From Agromyces sp. H66 (lineage in GTDB: Bacteria; Actinomycetota; Actinomycetes; Actinomycetales; Microbacteriaceae), in NCBI RefSeq assembly GCF_004959775.1, contig NZ_SJZG01000016.1, forward strand, positions 1 to 64,000: a stretch of DNA of 64,000 bases, read 5' to 3'. The notes under the pieces were generated by a model that did not search any database, was not told where the DNA came from, and was given only the letters and a program-made list of their open reading frames with translations. This document shows, in pieces, positions 1 through 13,231 of this stretch. Numbering within the stretch: the first letter of the stretch is position 1; each line of letters opens with the position of its first letter. The position numbers and the translations under genes were made by a program.

Positions 1-231
1 AGTGCACGCTGTTGAGTTCTCAAGAAACGGACGCACCCGGTTCGGCGCCCGAAGAGGCACCTCATCCGAGGCGTGTTTCGTGTGTTTCCATCCGGTCATC
101 CCGAGGGACGAGTCCGAACGCATCAAGCCGGTCGACCAATTGTCTGTTCGAGGCTTGGAATCGTTCCGCTTGAGGCCGATGAGCGGATGTTCGATGAACG
201 CTCTCGCTCTTTCGCGCCTTTGGGGCAACGA
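1..231 (-). promoter_or_regulatory. rRNA operon leader (16S gene lies beyond left edge)
   Basis: Read on the minus strand, the last bases contain TTGAGAACTCAACAGCGTGC, the boxA-like element that precedes 16S rRNA in actinobacterial rrn operons (known from Streptomyces and relatives). The 16S gene itself would start left of base 1. No protein gene fits this stretch: the short plus-strand frames at 2-561 have no ribosome binding site and run antisense to the leader or the next gene. Inference: this is transcribed pre-rRNA leader. Confidence 0.65.
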
Positions 232-237
232 GTGATT

Positions 238-266
238 ACTCTACGTGCAACCCGGGGGGCGTGCAA
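238..266 (-). promoter_or_regulatory. rrn promoter
   Basis: On the minus strand a -35 TTGCAC (261-266) is followed after exactly 17 nt by a -10 TAGAGT (238-243). It points into the rRNA leader. The predicted transcript start is near 231. A second TTGCA copy lies in the spacer. Confidence 0.55.
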
Positions 267-296
267 CTTGATGTTGCATCCCGGGCGTGTCGCACG

Positions 297-1676
297 TCAG
301 GCCGTCCAGTCGGGGCGGTCCGAGCCCCATCGATGCGGCGCGACCGGCCACTCGTCGAGCAGTGATCCGAGCACGATCGCGGGGCGGACGAGCCGCAGGT
401 CCCCGACGGCTCCGCCCACCTGTTCGGCGTGCGCCAGGTGCTCCTGGTCGGAGAGCGCCGCGGCCGGTTCGAGCTCGCCCGTGCGAGGCATCGCGAGCAG
501 TTCGGATGCCGTTCGGCGCAGCGACATCCGTGCCAGCCACGAACCGCCCTCGGAGCCCTGACGCTCGAGGAGCGTGATCACCGCGGCCGCGAGCAGGTAT
601 CCGGTCCCGTGGTCGAGCGCCTGCGCGGGCAGCGCGCCGGGCCGATCGGGCTCGCCTTCGACGAATGCGATGCCGCTCGCGGCCTGCACGAGACTGTCGA
701 AGCCCGCGCGTTCGGCGTCGTCCCCATCGAACCCCCATGCCGACAGCTGTGCGATGACGAGCCCCGGGTGCCACGCCACGAGGCTCCACGGGTCGAGCCG
801 GTGCCGGGCCAGCGAAGCCGACCGATAGCCGAGCACGACGACGTCGGCACTGCCGAGGAGCAGGTTGAACGTCGCTGCGTCGCTCGCTCGGCGCACGTCG
901 AGGATCGTCGAGCGCTTCCCGGCACCCATCAGCACGTGCTGCCAGTCCAGCTCGGCGGGTTCGGGCGGATCGACTCGGAGCACGTCCGCGCCGAGCAACG
1001 CCAGGGTCCGGGTGGCCACGGGGCCGGCGATCACCCGCGTGAGGTCGAGCACGCGCACGCCCGCGAGTGGTGCTGCCGCGGCATCCGTCGGCCTCGGACG
1101 CCGGCGAGCGGATGCCGCGCCGAGGCTCGTCACCTCGATCAGGGGACGCTGCAGGAGGCCGGCGTCGACGGGCGGGTCCTCGGCGCGAACGACGACGCAG
1201 AGTCCACCGACGGCCGTCACCGCGGCCGAGAGTTCCTCGGCCCGGCGATCGCGGATCGCCGCGGCGACCTCGGCGCGCCCGGCCGACTCGGCGACGCCGA
1301 GCACGCCGCGCAGCGCTCGTGCGTGATGCGGGTAGTTGCCGTGCGTACGCACCCACGCGTCGGCGGCGCGCCAGAAGCCGGAGAGCGGCGCCCACACGTC
1401 GGGCCGCTCACCGTTCCAGCGGAACGCCCGGTCCTCCGTGAACGCGGCCGCGATCCGGTCGCCGTCGAGTCGGAGCCTCCCCGCCCCGACGCCGCCAGCC
1501 TTCGAGGCGGCGGCGAGACTCGCGGTCGCCACCGCGCCGACCGCCAGTCCCGAAACGTCCAGACGGGCCGGCAGCGGCGCCTCGGGCAACGCATCGAGGG
1601 CGTCCAGCTCAGCGGGGGCGCGTGACAACTCGGCCCACACACGACGCACGAGCCGTTCGGCCGAGCCGGTCGCCAT
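297..1676 (-). CDS. CaiB/BaiF CoA-transferase family III protein
   Basis: 459-residue protein. The second half carries the family III signature region (LAGVRVLDLTRVIAGPVATR, about residues 208-227, then a GADVLRVD strand), where CaiB/BaiF enzymes bind CoA; these enzymes move CoA between carboxylic acids. The N-terminal half looks like a second, degenerate copy of the fold, as in actinobacterial tandem versions. The catalytic Asp normally found after the GFD segment may be the one in GFDSLVQAASG (about residue 325), as is usual for the family. Ten bases downstream of tyrS on the same strand, so probably cotranscribed. Substrate unknown. Confidence 0.8.
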   Translation of the reverse strand: MATGSAERLVRRVWAELSRAPAELDALDALPEAPLPARLDVSGLAVGAVATASLAAASKAGGVGAGRLRLDGDRIAAAFTEDRAFRWNGERPDVWAPLSGFWRAADAWVRTHGNYPHHARALRGVLGVAESAGRAEVAAAIRDRRAEELSAAVTAVGGLCVVVRAEDPPVDAGLLQRPLIEVTSLGAASARRRPRPTDAAAAPLAGVRVLDLTRVIAGPVATRTLALLGADVLRVDPPEPAELDWQHVLMGAGKRSTILDVRRASDAATFNLLLGSADVVVLGYRSASLARHRLDPWSLVAWHPGLVIAQLSAWGFDGDDAERAGFDSLVQAASGIAFVEGEPDRPGALPAQALDHGTGYLLAAAVITLLERQGSEGGSWLARMSLRRTASELLAMPRTGELEPAAALSDQEHLAHAEQVGGAVGDLRLVRPAIVLGSLLDEWPVAPHRWGSDRPDWTA

Positions 1677-1686
1677 CGAGCGTGCC

Positions 1687-2988
1687 CTACTCGACGAAGA
1701 CGCCTGCGAGGGTCTTCTTGCCTCGCCGCAGCACCGCCATGCCGCCGCGGGGGACGCGGCCCTCGATGGTCGCCGTCTCGTCGACGACCTTCACGTTGTC
1801 GAGCGAGACCCCGCCCTGGGCGATGGCGCGCCGGCCCTCGCTCTGGCTCGACACCAGCCCGGTGTCGGCGAGCAGCTGGGCGATCGGCGTGTCGGGCGAC
1901 GTGGTCGTGTTCGGCAGTTCGCGAAGCGCCGCCTCGAGCGTGTCGGGGTCGAGCGTCGAGAGGTCGCCTCGGCCGAAGAGCGCCTCGGACGCGGCGACGA
2001 CCTTGGCGGTGGCCTCCTCGCCGTGCACGAGCGTCGTGACCTCGTGGGCGAGCACCCGCTGCGCCTCGCGACGGAACGGCTCGCGCTCCACGAGCTCGGC
2101 GAGCTCCTCGATGCGCGCGCGACTGAGGAACGTGAAGATCTTCAGCCGCGACACGACGTCGGCGTCGTCGGTGTTGAGCCAGAACTGGTAGAAGCGGTAC
2201 GGACTGCACATCGCGGCATCCAGCCAGATGGCGTTGCCCTCGCTCTTGCCGAACTTGGTGCCGTCGGAGTTCGTGACGAGGGGCGTGCCGATGGCGTGCA
2301 CGTGCGCGCCCTCGACCTTGTGGATGAGGTCGGTGCCGCTCGTGAGGTTGCCCCACTGGTCGCTGCCGCCGGTCTGCAGGACGCAGCCGTACTGGCGGTA
2401 GAGCTCGAGGTAGTCGAAGCCCTGCAGGATCTGGTAGCTGAACTCGGTGTAGCTGATACCGATGTCGGAGTTGAGGCGCGACGCCACCGCATCCTTCTTC
2501 AGCATGGTGCCGACGCGATAGTGCTTGCCGATGTCGCGCAGGAAGTCGATGGCCGAGAGGTCGGCCGTCCAATCGAGGTTGTTGACCATCCGCACGGCAT
2601 TGTCGCCCTCGCCCGACAGGAATCGGCTCACCTGCCCGCGCAGGTACCCCACCCACTCGGCGACGGTCTCCTTCGTGTTCAGCGTCCGTTCCGCGGTGGG
2701 TCGCGGGTCGCCGATGAGTCCCGTCGAGCCGCCCACCAGTCCGAGGGGCTTGTGGCCGGCGAGCTGCAGCCGGCGCATGGTGAGGATCTGCACGAGGTTG
2801 CCGAGGTGCAGGCTGGGCGCGGTGGGGTCGAACCCGCAGTAATACGTGATCGGCTCGCCCGCGAGGAGCTCCTTCAGCGCGGCCCGGTCGGTCGACACGT
2901 GCACGAGGCCGCGCCAGTTCAGCTCCTCCCAGACGTCCTCGAAGGAGGCGTCGTTCTGCTGGGATGCGAGGATCACTGGGTCTGACAC
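1687..2988 (-). CDS. tyrS: Tyrosine-tRNA ligase
   Basis: 433 residues, the normal length for bacterial TyrRS, which charges tRNA-Tyr in the cytoplasm. The class I signature appears as HLGN (about residue 61) and the KMSKS loop as KFGKS (about residue 246); substrate-binding GGSDQWGN sits between them. The C-terminal 65 residues form an S4 RNA-binding domain (SEGRRAIAQGGVSLDN). The GTG at 2988 is chosen because a -10-like TACCCT lies 7 nt before it, which would give a leaderless message; no ribosome binding site precedes it. The arginine genes and mpg nearby are the usual actinobacterial neighbours. Confidence 0.97.
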   Translation of the reverse strand: MSDPVILASQQNDASFEDVWEELNWRGLVHVSTDRAALKELLAGEPITYYCGFDPTAPSLHLGNLVQILTMRRLQLAGHKPLGLVGGSTGLIGDPRPTAERTLNTKETVAEWVGYLRGQVSRFLSGEGDNAVRMVNNLDWTADLSAIDFLRDIGKHYRVGTMLKKDAVASRLNSDIGISYTEFSYQILQGFDYLELYRQYGCVLQTGGSDQWGNLTSGTDLIHKVEGAHVHAIGTPLVTNSDGTKFGKSEGNAIWLDAAMCSPYRFYQFWLNTDDADVVSRLKIFTFLSRARIEELAELVEREPFRREAQRVLAHEVTTLVHGEEATAKVVAASEALFGRGDLSTLDPDTLEAALRELPNTTTSPDTPIAQLLADTGLVSSQSEGRRAIAQGGVSLDNVKVVDETATIEGRVPRGGMAVLRRGKKTLAGVFVE

Positions 2989-3037
2989 GCCAGCAAGGGT
3001 ACCAGCGGGCCACGAAGGCTCGATTCATATCCCAGCA

Positions 3038-3111
3038 TTGATCGAGATGATTCAAGCATCCATGCTTGTGTTAGTCGACTTCATTTTGTACACTTGATTC
3101 TGGTCGATCAA
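3038..3111 (+). promoter_or_regulatory. Promoter and palindromic operator before the SatD-like gene
   Basis: An AT-rich island. -35 TTGTGT (3066-3071), 17-nt spacer, -10 TACACT (3089-3094). The palindrome CAAGCAT-CC-ATGCTTG (3053-3068) overlaps the -35, and an outer inverted pair TTGATCGA (3038-3045) / TCGATCAA (3104-3111) brackets the whole promoter. This is the layout of a repressor-controlled promoter, perhaps autoregulated by the HTH of the gene it drives. Confidence 0.5.
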
Positions 3112-3138
3112 GGCCACAACACTCATCGAGGAGATCAC

Positions 3139-3762
3139 GTGTTCGTCATCACCGCCGACCAGGTCGCGAGCCGCCGCGACGCCGACCGAACGGGCGACCT
3201 CGTCGAGCAGCTCACCGCGTCGTACGGCAGCGATCTCGCGCTGCCCGCCGATCAGACCGCCGGAGATGAGATCCAGCTCGTCACCACGTCGGCCGACGCT
3301 GCCCTCGGGATCGTGCTCGACGCAACGCGCACCGGATGGTGGAGCGTCGGGCTCGGAGTGGGCGGCGTCCGGATGCCCCTTCCCGACGCCGCCCGCAAGG
3401 CCACCGGCGCCGCCTTCGTCGCCGCCCGCGAGGCCGTCGGCGCCGCGAAGCGCTCAGACGGCCGCTTCGCGCTCCGCGCCGGCCCGCCCGAGCTGTCCAC
3501 CGCGGCCGGCGACGCCGAAGCGCTCGTGCGACTGCTCGTGCTCCTCCGCGACCGCCGCTCGGAGCACGGCTGGGAGGCCGTCGAACTGGTGCGCGCGGGC
3601 CACCAGCAGAAGGAGGCGGCGGTGCTCCTCGACGTGAGCCCGGCCGCCGTCAGCGCACGGCTCAAGGCCGCCATGTGGAGTGCCGAGGAGGACGCTCGCC
3701 CGGCGCTGGTGCGGCTGCTCGAACGGCTCCACGCCGAATCCGAACGCACCGCGCCCGAGTGA
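3139..3762 (+). CDS. SatD-like protein with C-terminal helix-turn-helix
   Basis: 207 residues from the GTG at 3139, chosen because GAGGAG (3128-3133) sits 5 nt upstream; an earlier ATG at 3094 lies inside the -10 box. The N-terminal two thirds (VITADQVASRRDADR, then GDEIQLVT and GLGVGGV) match the SatD family fold as I remember it; residues about 150-195 form a helix-turn-helix (KEAAVLLDVSPAAVSARLKAA). SatD was named from a streptococcal acid-tolerance locus, but its biochemical role is not established. Followed after 72 bp by a membrane protein gene, so the pair may be an operon. A DNA-binding regulator is inferred from the HTH. Confidence 0.6.
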   Translation: MFVITADQVASRRDADRTGDLVEQLTASYGSDLALPADQTAGDEIQLVTTSADAALGIVLDATRTGWWSVGLGVGGVRMPLPDAARKATGAAFVAAREAVGAAKRSDGRFALRAGPPELSTAAGDAEALVRLLVLLRDRRSEHGWEAVELVRAGHQQKEAAVLLDVSPAAVSARLKAAMWSAEEDARPALVRLLERLHAESERTAPE

Positions 3763-3834
3763 TCGCATCGCCGGGCGCCCGCTCGCTACACTGCTCGAAG
3801 CCGCGGCCGCCCCGCCCGCGCCGGAAGGAGCCCC

Positions 3835-4434
3835 GTGAACTTCGCCGACGTCGCCGAAGCCATCTCCTGGTCGGCACTGCTGTGCTCGCTCGCCGCGGCC
3901 GGCGTGCTCTCGGTCCTCGCGTTCCTGCGCCCCGCCTCGGCCTACGTCTGGTTCGCGGCCGGCACGCTCGGCATCGCGGTCATGGCCGCCGCGACGCTCG
4001 GCGATCCGGCGCGCATGAGCTTCGCCCCGCTCGTCACGATCCTCGGGTTCACGGTCGCCGTGTTCGGCGGGAGCCCGGCCGCGGCCACCGCACTGCGACT
4101 GGCGATGGGCGGCGTCGCGCCCGGCCTCCACGGCGGCATCATCATCACCGAACGGCCGACGGCCGACGAACAGCGCATGGGGGTGACCACGGGAGCCCGC
4201 CGCGAAGTGCTCCGCGGCGGGCTCACGATCGGCGTGCTCGAACGCATCGCATCGGCCGGCGCGATCATCGCGGGCTTCCCAGAGGCCCTCGCGATCGTCG
4301 TCGCGGTGAAGGGCGTCGGTCGGTTCACCGAGCTCGAAGCGCCGGAGGCACGCGAGCGGTTCATCATCGGCACCTTCGCGAGCCTCATCTGGGCGTGCGC
4401 CGCGGCGCTCGTCGTGCATCTCGCCCTGCGCTGA
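3835..4434 (+). CDS. Integral membrane protein of unknown function
   Basis: 199 residues, GTG start 6 nt after a strong GGAAGGAG site. About four hydrophobic helices: residues 10-30, 35-55, 60-85 and the C-terminal 175-198, with a fifth possible around 140-155. The middle loop is charged (TERPTADEQRMGVTTGARRE). I do not recognise a family. Sits 72 bp behind the SatD-like gene on the same strand and ends 23 bp before the convergent glycosylase gene; the pairing suggests that it is the target or partner of the SatD-like regulator. Confidence 0.75.
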   Translation: MNFADVAEAISWSALLCSLAAAGVLSVLAFLRPASAYVWFAAGTLGIAVMAAATLGDPARMSFAPLVTILGFTVAVFGGSPAAATALRLAMGGVAPGLHGGIIITERPTADEQRMGVTTGARREVLRGGLTIGVLERIASAGAIIAGFPEALAIVVAVKGVGRFTELEAPEARERFIIGTFASLIWACAAALVVHLALR

Positions 4435-4457
4435 TCGGTCGAGCCGGCTCAGCGACC

Positions 4458-5078
4458 CTAGTCGTGCGAGCGGGCGTGCCGGCGGTAGGGCGAGACACCC
4501 GGGTCGCCCGGGATCCAGAACCGCCACGGGAAGGCCGCTCCCCCGCCCGGACCGCCGATGCCCGTGCGCGGACCCTGCGCGAACGGCACGGGCTCGGCGG
4601 CGACCTCGAGCGAGAACGGCGGCGCGAGCAGGTCGGATCCGCCCGCCGCGAGCGGCACCCCCATGGCGACGGCGAGTCGCGCGGGCCCGCGAGCGAGGTC
4701 GCGGTCGGATGCCCCGGCCCGCCGCGCGCGGGCGAGCTCGATGCCCTCGACGATCGTGCCGCCGCGAAGCAGCACCCCGGCCGAGGTGCCCGGATGCCCC
4801 GCCACGATGTTGAGGCACGTGTGCATGCCGTAGGTGAAGTACGCGTACAGGTGCGCGGCCTCCCCGAACATGACGGAGTTGCGCCGCGTCTTGCCGCGGA
4901 ACGCGTGGGACCCGGGATCTTCGCCGACGCCCCGGTACGCCTCGACCTCGGAGAGGCGCACGGCGACCCGGCCCTCGTCGCTCTCGTAGGCGAGCACCGC
5001 GCCGAGCAGGAGCGGGCCGAGCTCCACGGGGTCGCGCGCGAAGTAGTCGCGCCCGACGGTGATGAGCCCTGGCGTCAT
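4458..5078 (-). CDS. DNA-3-methyladenine glycosylase (AAG/Mpg type)
   Basis: 206 residues. Removes 3-methyladenine, hypoxanthine and other alkylated or deaminated purines from DNA. Family hallmarks: RLSEVEAYRG near residue 45 (catalytic Glu), HAFRGKTRRNSVMFG, the YAYFTYGMHTCLNIV substrate pocket, and GPARLAVAMG. Starts 8 bp after argH ends; an open frame continues upstream into argH but ATG 5078 is the first start after that stop. argH-mpg adjacency is common in actinobacteria, so the gene likely rides on the arginine operon transcript. Confidence 0.92.
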   Translation of the reverse strand: MTPGLITVGRDYFARDPVELGPLLLGAVLAYESDEGRVAVRLSEVEAYRGVGEDPGSHAFRGKTRRNSVMFGEAAHLYAYFTYGMHTCLNIVAGHPGTSAGVLLRGGTIVEGIELARARRAGASDRDLARGPARLAVAMGVPLAAGGSDLLAPPFSLEVAAEPVPFAQGPRTGIGGPGGGAAFPWRFWIPGDPGVSPYRRHARSHD

Positions 5079-5086
5079 GCGTTCGG

Positions 5087-9686
<4,600 letters not shown>

Positions 9687-9687
9687 C

Positions 9688-10839
9688 TCAGCTCGCGTAG
9701 GCACTGTTCTCGTGCACGTAGTCGTGCGTGAGGTCGTTCGTGAAGATGGTGGCGGATGCCTCGCCGGCATGGAGCTCGATGAGCACGTGCGTCGCCCTCG
9801 GCTCGAGGTCGACGAGCTCGCGGGGCTGGTCGGGCCGACCCGCGTGGCACACGCGCACCCCGTTCATCGACACGTCGACGAGGTAGGGGTCGAACGGCGC
9901 CTGCGTCGTGCCGATGGCGGCGAGCACGCGACCCCAGTTCGGGTCGTTGCCGAAGATCGCGGCCTTGAAGAGATTGTTCCGGGCCACCGAGCGGCCGACC
10001 TCGACGGCGTCGTCCTCGGTGACGGCGCCGCGCACCTCGATCGCGATGTCGTGGCTCGCGCCCTCGGCGTCGGCCTGCAGCTGCAGCGCGAGGTCGCGGC
10101 ACGCCGTGGTGAGCGCCTCGGTGAACGTCGCGGTGTCGGGCACCACGCCCGACGCCCCCGAGGCCATGAGCGTGACCTGGTCGTTGGTCGACATGCAGCC
10201 GTCGGAGTCGAGCCGGTCGAACGTGACCCGGGTTGCCTGCCGGAGCGCCGCGTCGAGCTCGGCCGCCGGCAGGTCTGCATCGGTCGTGAGCACGACGAGC
10301 ATCGTCGCGAGCCCCGGTGCCAGCATGCCGGCGCCCTTGGCCATGCCGCCGATGCGCCATCCGTCGACCTGCAGCGCCACCGTCTTCGGCTTCGTATCGG
10401 TCGTCATGATGGCGCGCGCGGCATCCTCGCCACCGTCGGCGCCCAACCGGTCGACGGCCGACAGCACGCCCTCCTCGACGACCTCGGCGTCGAGCTGCTC
10501 GCCGATGAGTCCGGTCGAACAGACGAGCACGTCGCCGGCCGACACGCCCAACGCCGACGCGGCGGCCTCCGCCGTGTGGTGGGTGACCTGGAAGCCCTCG
10601 GGTCCGGTGAAGCAGTTCGCGCCACCGGAGTTGAGCACGATCGACGAGGCCACCCCGTCTTGGATGACCTGCTGCGACCAGATGATCGGATTCGCCTTCG
10701 CGCGGTTGGAGGTGAACACGGCCGCGGCGGCGTTCGACGGGCCGCGGTTCACGACGACGGCGAGGTCGAGCGCGCCCGAGCGCTTGAGGCCCGCGGCGAT
10801 GCCGGCCGCCTCGAATCCGGCGGGGACGGTCACGGTCAC
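9688..10839 (-). CDS. argJ: Bifunctional ornithine acetyltransferase / N-acetylglutamate synthase
   Basis: 383 residues. Recycles the acetyl group from acetylornithine to glutamate. Self-cleavage site before Thr in [19 protein letters not shown] (KGxGM then ATML, about residues 178-195) splits the precursor into two chains; FGNDPNWGR and the C-terminal [16 protein letters not shown] are diagnostic. GTG 10839 is chosen since GTGA overlaps the argC stop by 4 bases and the earlier reading frame has no homology. Confidence 0.96.
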   Translation of the reverse strand: MTVTVPAGFEAAGIAAGLKRSGALDLAVVVNRGPSNAAAAVFTSNRAKANPIIWSQQVIQDGVASSIVLNSGGANCFTGPEGFQVTHHTAEAAASALGVSAGDVLVCSTGLIGEQLDAEVVEEGVLSAVDRLGADGGEDAARAIMTTDTKPKTVALQVDGWRIGGMAKGAGMLAPGLATMLVVLTTDADLPAAELDAALRQATRVTFDRLDSDGCMSTNDQVTLMASGASGVVPDTATFTEALTTACRDLALQLQADAEGASHDIAIEVRGAVTEDDAVEVGRSVARNNLFKAAIFGNDPNWGRVLAAIGTTQAPFDPYLVDVSMNGVRVCHAGRPDQPRELVDLEPRATHVLIELHAGEASATIFTNDLTHDYVHENSAYAS

Positions 10840-11879
10840 GGTGCGACTCCGTTCACGGGCAGGCCGGTCGACTCGGCGAGGCCGAGCGCGATGTTCGCGG
10901 ACTGGATGGCGGCACCCGCGGTGCCCTTCACGAGGTTGTCGACGGCCGTGACCACGACGACGCGGCCGGCGACCTCGTCGATCGCGAGGCCCATGAGCGC
11001 CGTGTTCGCGCCCAGCACGTCGGCGGTGCGAGGGAACTGGCCGGCCGGCAGGAGCTGCACGAACCGCTCCCCCGCGTACGCGTCCTCCCACGCCGCACGG
11101 ACGGCCGCGGCATCCGTGCCGGGCACGATCCGCGCCGTCGAGGTCGCGAGGATGCCCCGCGACATCGGCACGATCACCGGCGTGAACGAGATGGTCGGGT
11201 CGGCGGCGCCCGCCCACCGCAGGGCCTGCGTGATCTCGGGGATGTGCCGGTGCACGCCACCCACCGAGTACGGGTTCGCCGAGCCCAGGATCTCGCTGCC
11301 GAGCAGGTTCGCCTTGAGGCTCCGGCCCGCGCCCGACGGTCCGACCGCGAGCACGGTGACGAGGTCGCGGCTCTCGATGACGCCCGCGCGGATGCCGGGG
11401 GCGAGCGACAGGGCGACGGTGGAGGCGTTGCATCCGGGCGCCGCGATGCGACGCGCGCCGGTGAGCCGCTCGCGTTGGGTGCCCTGGAGGCGGGGCAGTT
11501 CGGGTACGCCGTAGGCCCACGCACCGTGGTGGTCGCCGCCGTAGAACGCGGCCCAGTCCGCGGCATCCTCGAGGCGGTGGTCGGCCCCGCAGTCGATGAC
11601 GAGCGTGCCGGGGTCGAGTTGGGCCGCCACGGCACCGGATGCCCCGTGCGGCAGCGCGAGGAAGACCACGTCGTGACCGCCGAGCGTCGCGGCGGAGGTC
11701 TCCTGCAGCGTGAGATGGGTATAGGTGCGCAGGTGCGGCTGCACGGCGACGAGCGGTTGCCCGGCGTTCGCGTGCGCCGTGACGGTGCGCACCTCGAAGT
11801 CGGGATGATCGGCGAGCAGGCGCAGGATCTCTCCCCCGGCATAGCCGGACGCGCCGGAAACGGCGACGGAGTACGTCAT
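10836..11879 (-). CDS. argC: N-acetyl-gamma-glutamyl-phosphate reductase
   Basis: 347 residues, NADPH-dependent. Nucleotide-binding [12 protein letters not shown] at residues 9-20; catalytic Cys in APGCNAS (about residue 149; the usual consensus is GCYPT, so the flanks differ but the Cys is kept); HRHIPEI near 210. First structural gene of the arginine run; AGGTGG lies 5-10 nt before ATG 11879. Downstream genes follow with 4-base overlaps or short gaps. Confidence 0.96.
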   Translation of the reverse strand: MTYSVAVSGASGYAGGEILRLLADHPDFEVRTVTAHANAGQPLVAVQPHLRTYTHLTLQETSAATLGGHDVVFLALPHGASGAVAAQLDPGTLVIDCGADHRLEDAADWAAFYGGDHHGAWAYGVPELPRLQGTQRERLTGARRIAAPGCNASTVALSLAPGIRAGVIESRDLVTVLAVGPSGAGRSLKANLLGSEILGSANPYSVGGVHRHIPEITQALRWAGAADPTISFTPVIVPMSRGILATSTARIVPGTDAAAVRAAWEDAYAGERFVQLLPAGQFPRTADVLGANTALMGLAIDEVAGRVVVVTAVDNLVKGTAGAAIQSANIALGLAESTGLPVNGVAP

Positions 11880-11940
11880 GGATCCACCTTAGGGTCTGAG
11901 CGGTCGTGGCGACGTTGCGGCGACGCCCGCACCGGCCCGA

Positions 11941-12048
11941 CTAGGCCGCAGCAGGGGTCGCCGAGATTCGGCGAGCGCCACGACGTCGGTTGCCGAGCTC
12001 GACGACACGCGAGAGGCGTGCGGAGGAGGCGGACCGTGCGATGGACAT
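11941..12048 (-). CDS. Candidate arginine-rich leader peptide of the arg operon
   Basis: A 35-codon frame, ATG at 12048 to TAG at 11941, lies between the promoter and argC. Eight of 35 residues are Arg, including an RRR run at residues 21-23 and RR at 26-27. Its ATG is 6 nt after a -10 box, so the mRNA would be leaderless. A 7-bp hairpin TCGCCGA-ATC-TCGGCGA (11958-11974) starts at codon 26, just past the RRR run. That geometry fits ribosome-mediated attenuation by arginine, but arg attenuation peptides are not something I know to be established here, and chance cannot be excluded at this GC content. Confidence 0.4.
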   Translation of the reverse strand: MSIARSASSARLSRVVELGNRRRGARRISATPAAA

Positions 12049-12054
12049 GCGTCG

Positions 12055-12083
12055 ACCCTATCGATCGGAACCGCCCCGGCAAA
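12055..12083 (-). promoter_or_regulatory. arg operon promoter
   Basis: -35 TTGCCG (12077-12082), 16-nt spacer, -10 TAGGGT (12055-12060), then 6 nt to the ATG of the leader peptide. No clear ARG box palindrome was found around it. Confidence 0.5.
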
Positions 12084-12150
12084 ATCGGGTCCGGCCGGGC
12101 GGGCATAGGCTCGGGCTGTCGGCTCACCGATGCCGAACGAGGAGGATCCC

Positions 12151-13137
12151 ATGGCCCTGCGCGTGCTGTTCATCGGCGGCAACGGCATCATCAGTTCCGC
12201 ATCCAGCGCGCTCGCGATCCAGCGCGGCGTCGACCTCACGCTGCTGAACCGGGGTCGCAGCACCGTCCGGCCGCCGATCCAGGGCGTGCGGCACCTCGTG
12301 GGCGACGCGGACGATGCGGCATCCGTCGCCGCCGCCGTCGGCGACGAGACGTTCGACGTCGTGGCGGACTTCCGGGCCTTCACGCCCGAGCAGGTCGCCC
12401 GCGACATCGAGCTCTTCGAGGGCCGCTGTCGGCAGTACGTCTTCATCTCGTCGGCATCGGCGTACCAGAAGCCCGTGGCCACGCTGCCGATCACGGAATC
12501 AACGCCCCTGCGGAACCCGTTCTGGCGATACTCCCGCGACAAGATCGCGGGTGAGGACCTGCTCGTCGCCGCCTACCGCGAGCGCGGGTTCCCGGCGACC
12601 ATCGTGCGCCCGTCGCACACGTACGACCGCACGAGCGTGCCGATCCTCGGCGGCTGGACGGCGGTCGACCGGATGCGCCGGGGCAAGCCGGTCGTCGTGC
12701 AGGGCGATGGCACGAGCCTCTGGACGCTCACGAACACGCGCGACTTCGCGGTGGCGTTCGTCGGGCTGCTCGGCAATGACCGCGCGATCGGCGAGGCGTT
12801 CCACATCACGAGCGACGAGGTGCTCACCTGGGACCGCATCACCGAGCAACTCGCCTGGGCGGCCGGGGCGGAGTTCCGACCCGTGCACGTCGCGAGCGAG
12901 GCGATCGCCCGAGAGCTCCCCGACCACGGGCCGGGCCTCGTGGGCGACAAGGCGCACTCGGTGATCTTCGACAACCGCAAGGTGAAGGCCCTCGTGCCCG
13001 AGTACCGGGCGATCATCCCGTTCTGGCGAGGCGCCGAGGAGATCGTCGAGTGGCACGACGAGGACGCGTCACGCCGCGCCGTCGACCAGGAGCTGGATGC
13101 CGCGTTCGACCGCCTCGTGGAGCGATACGGCGCCTGA
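12151..13137 (+). CDS. NAD-dependent epimerase/dehydratase family protein
   Basis: 328 residues, extended short-chain dehydrogenase fold. NAD-binding FIGGNGIIS at residues 6-14 (variant GGxGxxS), SSASAY near 100 and a YSRDK that supplies the Tyr-x3-Lys pair near 122. Resembles the atypical SDR group with plant CSP41-type RNA-binding relatives and sugar epimerases. ATG 12151 follows GAGGAGG by 5-6 nt; an ATG at 12130 overlaps that site and is rejected. Divergent from the arginine operon and convergent with pheT. Substrate unknown. Confidence 0.85.
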   Translation: MALRVLFIGGNGIISSASSALAIQRGVDLTLLNRGRSTVRPPIQGVRHLVGDADDAASVAAAVGDETFDVVADFRAFTPEQVARDIELFEGRCRQYVFISSASAYQKPVATLPITESTPLRNPFWRYSRDKIAGEDLLVAAYRERGFPATIVRPSHTYDRTSVPILGGWTAVDRMRRGKPVVVQGDGTSLWTLTNTRDFAVAFVGLLGNDRAIGEAFHITSDEVLTWDRITEQLAWAAGAEFRPVHVASEAIARELPDHGPGLVGDKAHSVIFDNRKVKALVPEYRAIIPFWRGAEEIVEWHDEDASRRAVDQELDAAFDRLVERYGA

Positions 13138-13165
13138 CGCCCCGCCCACAAGCTACGACAGGAGA

Positions 13166-13205
13166 ATGGGCCCCATGCCTCCCGTGCGGGGGTGATGGGG
13201 CCCAT
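13166..13205. terminator. Bidirectional hairpin between the epimerase gene and pheT
   Basis: Perfect 11-bp arms ATGGGCCCCAT (13166-13176) and ATGGGGCCCAT (13195-13205) with an inner CTCCCG/CGGGGG stem. Located between two convergent stops at 13137 and 13232. Confidence 0.8.
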
Positions 13206-13231
13206 CTTCCTGCAGTAGCGTGGCGGACGGG

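Noticed and set aside
241..1395. Long Arg-rich frames opposite or overlapping the CoA-transferase gene
   Set aside because: Composition (Arg/Ala/Pro) and lack of a ribosome binding site mark them as GC-skew shadows, as for most other long overlapping frames in the window.
11880..12150. ARG box for ArgR
   Set aside because: No clear paired AT-rich palindrome of the ArgR type could be seen.
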